Below, one piece after another: positions 1 to 7,653 of a DNA stretch of 12,962 bases. The stretch's first letter is position 1; every line of letters begins with the position of its first letter. Under the pieces are notes generated by a model, which searched no databases, was not told where the DNA came from, and saw only the letters and a list, made by a program, of their open reading frames with translations. Source of the stretch: Saprospiraceae bacterium (GTDB lineage: Bacteria > Bacteroidota > Bacteroidia > Chitinophagales > Saprospiraceae); contig SLKL01000059.1 in the NCBI GenBank assembly GCA_007134625.1, positions 1 to 12,962 on the forward strand, given 5' to 3'. Both the position numbers and the translations under genes were made by a program.

Positions 1-53
1 TACTTAATCTTCTCTAGAGAGTTATCTATAGGACTTCTTAATTCTAAAGTACT

Positions 54-95
54 TCTTAAATCGCATATCGGTGTTCCTTGTTCGGTGTTCAATCT
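54..95. repeat. Degenerate 7-base tandem array (TC-N5 x 6)
   Basis: Six consecutive heptads all begin with TC: TCTTAAA, TCGCATA, TCGGTGT, TCCTTGT, TCGGTGT, TCAATCT. Two are identical (68-74 and 82-88), giving a 9-base direct repeat TCGGTGTTC. On the minus strand this reads as heptads ending in GA and lies about 105 bases past the stop of the DUF2207 gene, so it may fall in that gene's 3' untranslated region. No gene or hairpin terminator was seen in bases 1-200. The period is read directly from the sequence; any function is unknown. Confidence 0.5.
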
Positions 96-200
96 TTTTT
101 TAAACCATTACGAAATTTAAACTCAATAAGGATTACATTAAGAAATACAGGTCTAAAGCGCGAAATAACATAAGCTCCTTCACAAGTTTTGTTAGCCTAA

Positions 201-3200
201 TTACCAACTCGACCCACCACCACCTCCAAATCCGCCACCGGATCCGAAGCTACCGCCAAAACCACTTCCACCACCACTACCGGACCAACTTGAACCTCCT
301 CCCCCACTTGACGCACTTGGTAAACTCATGTTGTAGTTCATTCTGTGCATACTGTTGATCAATGCATTGGTAAAGTAGATGGTTGAGAAATCAGCTCCCC
401 TTCTATTTGACTTATACCACGAAGGCGGTTCAGTCATTAATCCCTCAAACTTTTCCGCCCATTGTTTCCCCAACCCAAATACAATGGCGTAGGCAATAGT
501 TTTATCAAAATATCCCGGATTATCTTTATACAATGCTTTGATGCGGTCAATTTCAGCAGTTCTTACAAACTCTCTGAATCCAAGTAATTTCTGATATTTC
601 TTAAATCCAAAAGGACCTTTTTTGGGCATCATTTTACCGAAGACTAATAATAAAACTGAGATAGTAAGGGGTGCAACCGCATAGGACCAATAACCTGTAA
701 AAAAGGCAATACCTAAACCAAAAACACCGAATAACAACAGAAGAATACCCAAACTCTTTAAAGCACAACCAAACCCTCTCGAACCGGGCACATAGAAGTC
801 GTTCTTTTTGCTGTGTTCCATTAAATCTTTATGGGCTAAGCGCATTGTTCCTGCAAACCTCCTGCGTAGTTCGCTCAACAGCACTTCATCCTTAAAGAAT
901 AAGCCTCCAAAAAATGTTTTTTCAAATAATCTTGCATCCTTGGGAAGGTCTTTTAATTTTCTAAATCGATAATCCATACTCTTGCCTTCGCCTACCTCTT
1001 CTACCTCGAGATGACCCTTTCCTGCCCAATAATATACAAGAGAAACGAGATCCTTCCTGTGCAATTTATCATCCCAAAGTAAACCGGCTTCTGCTGAAGT
1101 AATTTTTTCAGGAGGATAAAACTGTACCACTGCTGCCTCTTTTTCGTTTCGACCAATCCTATTCCACAGGAAATACAGAACAAACCCTACGATGAAGATC
1201 AACCAAATGGGAACATTATTCCTGAGAAAAAGATAAATAGAATCACCCACGCCCAAACGACCGGCAAACCCCTGTGGACCTCTGACTTCCAGTACTGCCG
1301 ATTCTCCTGCTGCTAATGCGACAGGCTTACCGGAAACCCAGTCTCCATTCCTGAACTCCAGTGGGATGCTTTGGTTTTGTCCAACTTTAATCCTTGCACT
1401 CACTAAATCTCTGGAACTGAGTTGATCTCCATTAATTCTGATATTAAGTTCTTTTAACGGGTCAGCTGTTTTACTAACCAAAGGAACTCTGAGAATGGCT
1501 TCATCAGATTCTCTGTCTTTCGTAAACAGACCACTATAACTGATTTTATCTGAATTTGTCCATGACTCACTGTTTCTGAATTCAACAGGGGTTTCCAATG
1601 TCTGATACCCGCCACCCATACCGGTAAAACTCCCATTTTCGGCTTCCATTCTTGAAATAGGTCGAACTCTTCGATCCAGCAGATTCCATGAAGACGGAAT
1701 AAAGGTCGATGAAAAATAATCTGATCGCACCTTAAATCTTTGTTGAAAAACAGGTTCAAAACTATTTTCCGGCATAATGTAAGAGTTAACTACATTATAT
1801 TCTCTTTTGATATCGACAAGCTGTCTGTTATTGATATCCACATCTATATCCATACTCTCCACCACATAGTTCCAGCCAAAGACCTGAATGGGCTGTTTGT
1901 CTTCCTGAAAAACACCACTTTTTCCTGCTATTTGGATCACACCATATTCGGGTCTGACTGAAGGGTATTCAAATCGCATGGCATATGAATCGGAAGATGC
2001 TTTTTGAGTAGCGGATTTTCTTCCTGCTAAAAAAGTAAAAGAATCCGATGTTTGTCCCCGCCCTCTGACATCCAAATTATTGACAGGAGCAGCAGGCAAG
2101 AAATGTGCAGGAAAAACCCTGAAAAACTCCCCACCCGCAGAACGATGATCAATACCATAGAGCTTGTATTCCAGAGTGATGAGTTGTCTTCCTGAAAATG
2201 AATTGCCTTCTGAGGGTTCTATTACAATTCGGGTAAATTTATCTGCCCGATTCCAAGTTGCTTCGAGCTGCTTCCCTGCAGAACTAACTTTTAGATTTTG
2301 TATAAAAGGGAAGGTGGGTGTTTCACGCTGTCTATTTTCGGCTGAATAGGCAACCAATCTGGAAATAGACGACAGGGGGTTTAGTACCTCTAATTCAATT
2401 TCCTCTTTTACCTTCACATACCCGGGGGCTAATAACTCAAAAGAAAAATCTTGATTGCGAATCCAGTAGTCCTTAGCCAGTTTTTCTATGGGTATGTGTA
2501 TGTTTGAAAAACTTGTTTTCGGATGCCGCGTCACTATCGAAATACCTTCGAAGGGCCGAAGACTCCTCGTGCTTTCCCCTGAAATACTATTTGGAGTTAC
2601 CTGCAATTGTACATCCCTATCTTGCATTCCTCTTCTTCCTGTCGCTACTACGATATCATTTTCCGAGAATCGAATGCTTCCCTGAGATTGAATCTCAAAG
2701 CTTACCCTTTCAATGGGTGCATCCCATTCATTTCCGATAATATTCCAGGGCCACTCTACAGTGTCTTCAAACTCATTTAAACCACCCCAGACTGTATAGG
2801 AAATAATGTATTGCTGACTTCCTCTTACTCTCCTGTTAGGGTTTCCAATTCTTATGATCTTATTATCACCCTCCTTATAGTATGTAAACTGATGTCCCTC
2901 GACATGAATTTCTTCTAAAACTATTTGATAATGAGTAGGGCCTATAGGTCTGACAGCGCTTCCGGATTGTCCTGCGACTGAGGCACCATCTCTATATACA
3001 ATTGGAATACTTCTCAGAATTCCCCTTCGCGATTCGTGGAATCGTAAATCAATAGTCTCTGTAACATGAAATGAACCATTATCCCTAAGCTCAATTTTCA
3101 CATTGTAGTGATTAATCGTAAAAGCCTCGGCTTTTATCTCCTCACTGAAAAAAAAGAAGAGAATTGTTACAAAAGCAAAAAAAGAAAATGCCTTATAGCT

Positions 3201-3239
3201 TTGGAATTTCGATTGACAGTACACCATTAGATGATTCAT
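201..3239 (-). CDS. DUF2207-family membrane protein with repeated ectodomain and Gly/Ser-rich tail
   Basis: This is a predicted membrane protein of about 1012 residues whose biochemical function is unknown. A hydrophobic signal segment (about 17-32) leads into a long exported region. That region appears to hold three related beta-rich DUF2207-type units at about 39-185, 258-395 and 456-605. A membrane span follows (677-695), then a cytoplasmic part with the family's YPPEKITSAEAGLLWDD motif and a KDLVSLVYYWAGKGHLEVEE stretch. Two more spans lie at 830-851 and 853-871, followed by the family-typical FGFKKYQKLLGF and YAIVFGLGKQW region. The protein ends in a Gly/Ser tail (about 977-1012). I chose the ATG at 3239; the frame can also be opened two codons earlier at a TTG (3245). 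It lies 91 bases (to the chosen ATG) after the LemA-family gene on the same strand, a frequent pairing that suggests one operon. At about 1000 residues it is longer than the roughly 550-650 I would expect. Confidence 0.87.
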   Translation of the reverse strand: MNHLMVYCQSKFQSYKAFSFFAFVTILFFFFSEEIKAEAFTINHYNVKIELRDNGSFHVTETIDLRFHESRRGILRSIPIVYRDGASVAGQSGSAVRPIGPTHYQIVLEEIHVEGHQFTYYKEGDNKIIRIGNPNRRVRGSQQYIISYTVWGGLNEFEDTVEWPWNIIGNEWDAPIERVSFEIQSQGSIRFSENDIVVATGRRGMQDRDVQLQVTPNSISGESTRSLRPFEGISIVTRHPKTSFSNIHIPIEKLAKDYWIRNQDFSFELLAPGYVKVKEEIELEVLNPLSSISRLVAYSAENRQRETPTFPFIQNLKVSSAGKQLEATWNRADKFTRIVIEPSEGNSFSGRQLITLEYKLYGIDHRSAGGEFFRVFPAHFLPAAPVNNLDVRGRGQTSDSFTFLAGRKSATQKASSDSYAMRFEYPSVRPEYGVIQIAGKSGVFQEDKQPIQVFGWNYVVESMDIDVDINNRQLVDIKREYNVVNSYIMPENSFEPVFQQRFKVRSDYFSSTFIPSSWNLLDRRVRPISRMEAENGSFTGMGGGYQTLETPVEFRNSESWTNSDKISYSGLFTKDRESDEAILRVPLVSKTADPLKELNIRINGDQLSSRDLVSARIKVGQNQSIPLEFRNGDWVSGKPVALAAGESAVLEVRGPQGFAGRLGVGDSIYLFLRNNVPIWLIFIVGFVLYFLWNRIGRNEKEAAVVQFYPPEKITSAEAGLLWDDKLHRKDLVSLVYYWAGKGHLEVEEVGEGKSMDYRFRKLKDLPKDARLFEKTFFGGLFFKDEVLLSELRRRFAGTMRLAHKDLMEHSKKNDFYVPGSRGFGCALKSLGILLLLFGVFGLGIAFFTGYWSYAVAPLTISVLLLVFGKMMPKKGPFGFKKYQKLLGFREFVRTAEIDRIKALYKDNPGYFDKTIAYAIVFGLGKQWAEKFEGLMTEPPSWYKSNRRGADFSTIYFTNALINSMHRMNYNMSLPSASSGGGGSSWSGSGGGSGFGGSFGSGGGFGGGGGSSW

Positions 3240-3330
3240 TTTCAAAAATTACTTTTTTATAATATCATCGATTCCCCTTAAATTTACTGAGTCCACCACC
3301 CTACAGTCCTAATGAATTGCTCTTAGTGCC

Positions 3331-3888
3331 TCAAAATTTAACTTGAGGTGCATCTCTTTGCGTATGGTCTTCAAGCTCAAAAAACTGATAAGGTGTGAAA
3401 TTAAATGAGTTGGCTATAATATTCGCGGGAAAAACAGCGATACCTGTATTAAATTCTCGAACAGTGGCATTGTAATAGCGTCTTGACATCTGGATTTCAT
3501 CCTCCAGCTTTGATAATTGCTGTTGAAACTGCTGAAAATTAGAGTTTGCTTTTAGATCGGGGTAATTTTCTGCAATAGCAAAAAGAGAACGAAGTGCACC
3601 GGTAAGTTGGTTTTCAGCAGCTATTTTTTCTCCTTTCCCTCCTGCTCCTAAAGCCCTTGCTCTTGCGTCTGCTACATTATTAAAGATTTCTTTTTCATGA
3701 GTGGCGTATCCTTTTACTGTTTCCAATAAATTAGGAATTAAATCATATCTCCTCTTCAATTGGACGTCTATTCCACTCCAACTGTCTTCCACTTTGTTTT
3801 TAAGCCTTACAAACCGATTGTAATACGAGATACCCATAAAAACAATCAGGAGACCAATACCTGCAAGTACTAAAACTACTATCAACAT
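3331..3888 (-). CDS. LemA family protein
   Basis: This 185-residue protein has a single N-terminal membrane segment (about 2-20) and then a helical LemA domain. The family signature is very clear: NRFVRLKNKVEDSWSGIDVQ (24-43) runs into LKRRYDLIPNLLETVKGYATHE (44-65), with YPDLKANSNF (109-118) and SRRYYNATVREFN (135-147) further on. LemA proteins are membrane-anchored four-helix proteins with most of the chain outside the cytoplasm; their molecular role is not established. The length is normal for the family. It is the first gene of a probable two-gene unit with the DUF2207 protein. The ATG at 3888 starts only 12 bases after the T-tract of the terminator that closes the preceding M16 operon, so its promoter must overlap that hairpin, or the pair is expressed by readthrough. 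Confidence 0.95.
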   Translation of the reverse strand: MLIVVLVLAGIGLLIVFMGISYYNRFVRLKNKVEDSWSGIDVQLKRRYDLIPNLLETVKGYATHEKEIFNNVADARARALGAGGKGEKIAAENQLTGALRSLFAIAENYPDLKANSNFQQFQQQLSKLEDEIQMSRRYYNATVREFNTGIAVFPANIIANSFNFTPYQFFELEDHTQRDAPQVKF

Positions 3889-3900
3889 ATTTTTTAAATT

Positions 3901-3960
3901 AAAGAAAAAAGGTGATGAAGAGACCTATGCAAAATTAAACAGGATACTTCATCACCTTTT
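3901..3960 (-). terminator. Intrinsic terminator of the M16 peptidase operon
   Basis: Perfect 14-base inverted arms, AAAAGGTGATGAAG at 3907-3920 and CTTCATCACCTTTT at 3947-3960, enclose a 26-base loop. Read on the minus strand, the hairpin is followed by TTTTTTCTTT, so it acts as a rho-independent terminator for the M16 gene whose stop codon lies at 3989. On the plus strand the T run is only four bases and no plus gene ends nearby. The loop is long for a simple terminator and contains a possible promoter element for the next gene. Confidence 0.8.
3930..3937 (-). promoter_or_regulatory. Possible -7 element of a lemA promoter inside the terminator loop
   Basis: On the minus strand bases 3937-3930 read TAATTTTG, matching the Bacteroidota -7 consensus TAnnTTTG. 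The element sits in the 26-base loop of the hairpin at 3907-3960. Transcription would start a few bases downstream and give a leader of roughly 35 bases before the lemA ATG. No TTG element is present about 19 bases upstream (that position is occupied by the hairpin arm), so this is a half match only and may be chance. Confidence 0.3.
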
Positions 3961-3988
3961 ATCATTGCGAGAATTTACTTATTATCAA

Positions 3989-6082
3989 TTATTTTACCTC
4001 AAACAAATCGTCGCTTAGTCCGGAATTAATTTCTACAGACTCAGTTTTCATCTCAATGGCTATTGGCATTAAGCCTGAGATACTAACAATTGTCGGCATA
4101 AGAATACCATCAAACTCCTCATAGTTTTTGTAGTCATTGGTTATAGTAGTAGATTGACCCATTTGCTCAACTGTTACCACATCCCTTGTTTTAAGGTGAG
4201 TTTCCATATCAAAATAAACATCCATTGGTGTTCCATCCTGAAGGTTTATCCTTACCCTGTAACTTGGTCTGTCATTAACATTATCCACACCTCTCAGCTC
4301 CATTTCTAAACCAGCCTCCAAATAGGCCATTTCAGGAATAATAGCCGATTCTATTCGCTTAGATTCGATTTCGCTTTCTTCAGTTTCAATTCGCTGCCCC
4401 ATTGCAGACATATAACCTTTATCGGTATTAAAAACCTCTTGTTGCATCACTGAACCACCTACAGATAATTCATTTTTGAAACGATATGGTGGCTTTTTGT
4501 AGCTGATATTTTCCATTTGAGAACCCATCACATCTGCACTCATTCTATGAGTAAAATCTTCAATAGCTTCTATTCTGTCTCTTCCACCAATAGCTTCCAG
4601 ATACTGTTCAAGCACCCATTCAGCAGTTACATCATCTCCAATTTCTACATCCAGGGCTTCAATTGGTCTGGCAAAATGATCAAATACTTCTACTTCCCCC
4701 GTTTGAGAAAAAACAGCCAATCTGGGTGCAACTTCATCAAGGCTTCCTGCAGCAATTATCCATGCATTATTAGGCTTGATATACCTTTGCGCCATTTCCT
4801 GAACATCTTCAACAGTTACCGCTTCCAAACGCTCAAGATAAGTTGCGTAGTAATCTTCAGGAAGATTAAATCGCTTAATATTAAGGGCAAAGTTGGCAAT
4901 AGTCCTTGGGCTCTCCAGTGATCTGGCAAAGCTACCGTTCATGAAGTTTTTAACCAATTGTAGGGTTTCTTCATCTACAGGCTCGACTACCATTCGGTTC
5001 ATTTCATATAGAACCTCAGTTATCGCACTATCTGTTACATTATTACCCACTTCAGCACCTGCAGAAAAACTGGTAACCAATCTGTCTGTTCCGATATTAG
5101 ATCTTGCTCCGTAGGTATAACCTTTGTCTTCACGAAGGTTTTGCATCAATCTTCCTGAAAACACACCACCACCAAGAATACTGTTCATCACTCTGACTTT
5201 AACCAAATCAGGATGACCCGGAGTCAATTCTACAGGATAAGCAACTCTGAATACTGTCTGTACTGCACCCGCTCTATTAGCAAACGCCACTCTATTTGCT
5301 TCAGGTGGTGAAGGAACTTCATAATTTTTTTCCGGAACATCACCAGGCTCCCAATCACCGAAGTAAGTTTCAGCTAATTCTTTAGCTCTTTCGGTTGTGA
5401 TATCACCAACAATTACAAGGTATGCTACATTCGGCTTCCAGTATGTCTCATAATAGGAGACTAACATTTCTCTTGTAATATTTTTTACTGTTTCATCGGT
5501 AGTCACCTCACCATATGGGTGGTTAGGTCCATACAAAAGTGCTGTCATCATATTGGTAACCATTGCATTGGGATCAGTACTCACCGTGGATAATCCTGAC
5601 AACATTTGTGTAATAGCTCTATCCAATTCTTCTTGTGGGAAGGTGGGATTCAATAGGATATCTGACATCAACTCCAGTAATGACTCTGTGTGCCTGCTTA
5701 AACTTGAAGCAAACATTCCTCTACTTGAAGTAGATAGGGAAGCTCCGATAAAATCAATCTCTTCGTCTATGGTTGCCTTATCGCGATTAGCAGTACCTGA
5801 TCTCATCTCACTCCCTGCCATACTCACATAGCCGACTGCATCTCCTTCCATTGGTGGATCTACATCCAGGGTAAGCTGCCATGAAATGGTTGGACTTTTG
5901 TCATTTTCCACGACGATTACAGTAAGTCCATTATCTAGAGTGAAGGATTCAAAGTCTCCAATCTGTATTGTTGGAGCAGGTCCGGGTGCAGGCTGAATAG
6001 AACGATCTAATACCTGCCCTATTAAAGAATGGCTAAAAAACAAAACTAAAGCCAGACTTAATATTTTTTTCATATTTCTCAT
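3989..6082 (-). CDS. M16 (insulinase-type) family protein, non-catalytic subunit, with C-terminal LolA-like domain
   Basis: This 697-residue exported protein begins with MRNMKKILSLALVLFFSHSLIG, a signal peptide. Residues about 44-460 carry the two-lobed M16 fold (LDNGLTVIVVEND at 49-61). The zinc motif HxxEH is gone: where the upstream partner has GFAHFFEHLMFEGS, this protein has GYVSMAGSEMRSGT (84-97), so both His and the Glu are replaced. The substrate-binding R/Y motif is kept in NLREDKGYTYGARS (315-328). This is the usual pattern of a non-catalytic subunit in heterodimeric M16B peptidases. Residues about 485-697 (EWVLEQYLEAIGGRDRIEAI onward) form an extra beta-rich domain resembling outer-membrane lipoprotein-sorting (LolA-like) folds; this assignment is by pattern and less certain. 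It starts 38 bases after the catalytic subunit gene and is followed by a strong terminator. The ATG at 6073 (MKKIL) is an alternative start. Confidence 0.9.
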   Translation of the reverse strand: MRNMKKILSLALVLFFSHSLIGQVLDRSIQPAPGPAPTIQIGDFESFTLDNGLTVIVVENDKSPTISWQLTLDVDPPMEGDAVGYVSMAGSEMRSGTANRDKATIDEEIDFIGASLSTSSRGMFASSLSRHTESLLELMSDILLNPTFPQEELDRAITQMLSGLSTVSTDPNAMVTNMMTALLYGPNHPYGEVTTDETVKNITREMLVSYYETYWKPNVAYLVIVGDITTERAKELAETYFGDWEPGDVPEKNYEVPSPPEANRVAFANRAGAVQTVFRVAYPVELTPGHPDLVKVRVMNSILGGGVFSGRLMQNLREDKGYTYGARSNIGTDRLVTSFSAGAEVGNNVTDSAITEVLYEMNRMVVEPVDEETLQLVKNFMNGSFARSLESPRTIANFALNIKRFNLPEDYYATYLERLEAVTVEDVQEMAQRYIKPNNAWIIAAGSLDEVAPRLAVFSQTGEVEVFDHFARPIEALDVEIGDDVTAEWVLEQYLEAIGGRDRIEAIEDFTHRMSADVMGSQMENISYKKPPYRFKNELSVGGSVMQQEVFNTDKGYMSAMGQRIETEESEIESKRIESAIIPEMAYLEAGLEMELRGVDNVNDRPSYRVRINLQDGTPMDVYFDMETHLKTRDVVTVEQMGQSTTITNDYKNYEEFDGILMPTIVSISGLMPIAIEMKTESVEINSGLSDDLFEVK

Positions 6083-6120
6083 TTTCGATTATTTTATTAT
6101 TTGGAAAAATTAAAGTTGAT

Positions 6121-7440
6121 TTATTGAACAGCTGGAAGGTAATGAATCACTACTCTTCTTTCGGGATTAAAATACTTTTGTGCAGCATTTAATAAATCCT
6201 CAGGCTGAACTGACATATATCTCTCAATTTCTGTATTAATTAAATTTGCATCCCCATGAATGATGTGGTAATTGGCCAGAGCTGAAGCCAAAGAAGACAT
6301 GGTTCTGTTCCCACCCAGCAATCGACTCTCATATTGATTGTAGAGCTTTTGCATTTCTCTTTCATCAACTTTTTCAGAAGCAATTTTTGCAACCTCTGCG
6401 TCAATAGCACTTTCAAGTTCTAGTATGTCAACTCCCATATTGGGTAGGGCAAAAATGATAAACAAGCCCGGGTCTTCCATTGGAAGCGGAATCGCCTGCA
6501 CTGTCAAAGCCAATTGTTTTTCATCTACTAGCTTTCTATAAAGCCTTGAACTTTGACCTCCTGAAAGTGCTGTTCCCAACATTTCAACCGCATAAAAATC
6601 ATCTTCTCCCATTGCAGGTATTCTATATGCGTGTATTACTGCAGGTAGTTGTATGTTGTCATAAACAGTATCTCGAAGTTCTGATGTGAGAGCAGGCTCA
6701 ACTATATCAGGTCTGTAAATTTCCTGAGTACCGGCAGGAATGTCGCCGAAATACAAGTCAATTAGCCTCTTGGTTTCCTCCTTGTCAATATCTCCTGTTA
6801 CTACCAGAACAGCGTTATTGGGAACATAGAACATCTGATGGAACTCCTCAAATTCGTGATCCTCAGCAGCCCAGATATGATCTGCTGCTCCTAAAACATC
6901 CCACTGATAAGGGTGCTCTGTAAATGCTCTTTTAATGGTCTCAGTTAAAATTCTACCATAAGGGCGATTATCTCTAACCTGTGACATTTCCTCTGTTACA
7001 ACACTTTTCTGAGTAGCAATCCCAATGGAATCTACCACAGCATGAAGTAAGCGCTCTGATTCAAGCCATAGCCCCAGCTCCAACTGATTGGAAGGAAGTA
7101 GAACAAAATAGTTGGTTATATCAAAACTCGTCCATGCATTTAATGCACCACCAGCTTTCTCAACTATCTCTGAAAACTCTCCCCTGGCTATGTTTTCACT
7201 GCCCTCAAACATTAAGTGTTCAAAGAAGTGGGCAAAACCGGTACGATCAGGGCGTTCATTTTTAGAACCCACATGATACATGATATTTACGGTAACAATT
7301 GGGGTGGAATTGTCCTGATGAAGAATAACATGCAGTCCATTGTCCAAAGTGTACTCCTCAAATTCAATATTTGGACCTTGGGCATTAAGCGCGAAAACGG
7401 TCGCTACAGCAAGCAGAACCGAAAATGCTAATTTTTTCAT
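6121..7440 (-). CDS. M16 (insulinase-type) zinc peptidase, catalytic subunit
   Basis: This 439-residue exported metalloprotease has signal peptide MKKLAFSVLLAVATVFALNA. The inverted zinc motif HFFEH is at 71-75, with the third metal ligand expected at E150 or E151 in VVTEEM. Other family blocks are YTLDNGLHVILHQDN (30-44) and FEKAGGALNAWTSFD-type sequence around 93-107. The C-terminal lobe (about 180-435) contains GGQSSRLYRKLVDEKQLALT (295-314), in which the Arg and Tyr usual in self-sufficient M16 peptidases are absent. That lack is made good by the next gene, so the two very probably act as a periplasmic heterodimer that degrades peptides; the substrate is unknown. No clear promoter was found in the 213 bases upstream. 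One near match, CTAATTTG on the minus strand, has one mismatch to TAnnTTTG. Confidence 0.95.
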   Translation of the reverse strand: MKKLAFSVLLAVATVFALNAQGPNIEFEEYTLDNGLHVILHQDNSTPIVTVNIMYHVGSKNERPDRTGFAHFFEHLMFEGSENIARGEFSEIVEKAGGALNAWTSFDITNYFVLLPSNQLELGLWLESERLLHAVVDSIGIATQKSVVTEEMSQVRDNRPYGRILTETIKRAFTEHPYQWDVLGAADHIWAAEDHEFEEFHQMFYVPNNAVLVVTGDIDKEETKRLIDLYFGDIPAGTQEIYRPDIVEPALTSELRDTVYDNIQLPAVIHAYRIPAMGEDDFYAVEMLGTALSGGQSSRLYRKLVDEKQLALTVQAIPLPMEDPGLFIIFALPNMGVDILELESAIDAEVAKIASEKVDEREMQKLYNQYESRLLGGNRTMSSLASALANYHIIHGDANLINTEIERYMSVQPEDLLNAAQKYFNPERRVVIHYLPAVQ

Positions 7441-7653
7441 ATAAAATATTTTTTTAATGTTTTACGGATAATTTGACTCCTTTAATTAAGGAACCACAAA
7501 GAAAAGCAATTATTGATAATAAAAGCAGCAAATTAGATAAACATTGACTTTGCATCTACAAATGAAAAAGAAATAGTAAAATCAAACCGGCTTTTCTATC
7601 CCCCTGCATGGCACAACTCGATTAAAACGAATACCAAAAGAGGTAAAAAATAA

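Noticed and set aside
11..20. Perfect 10-base palindrome TCTCTAGAGA
   Set aside because: It is short, without a loop or T-tract; expected by chance in a window of this size, and the flanking gene is not visible.
33..59. 9-base direct repeat ACTTCTTAA (33-41 and 51-59)
   Set aside because: AT-rich and short, with no flanking mobile-element features; not a convincing attachment site or target duplication.
54..95. CRISPR array
   Set aside because: The unit is 7 bases with no spacers of 30 or so bases and no cas genes.
1454..1759. 101-codon open frame on the minus strand
   Set aside because: It overlaps the DUF2207 gene in another frame, and its translation has no family features.
4517..4921. 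134-codon open frame on the plus strand
   Set aside because: It is antisense to the M16 gene, with low-complexity hydrophobic and basic composition and no motif; the minus-strand M16 frame is unambiguous.
3989..6082. Non-catalytic M16 gene as a decayed pseudogene
   Set aside because: The frame is intact, the signal peptide and R/Y motif are preserved, and a catalytic partner precedes it; loss of HxxEH is normal for this subunit type.
7441..7653. Terminator for the YkuK gene or clear promoter for the M16 operon
   Set aside because: No inverted repeat with a T-tract was found, and the best promoter candidates have mismatches and poor spacing.
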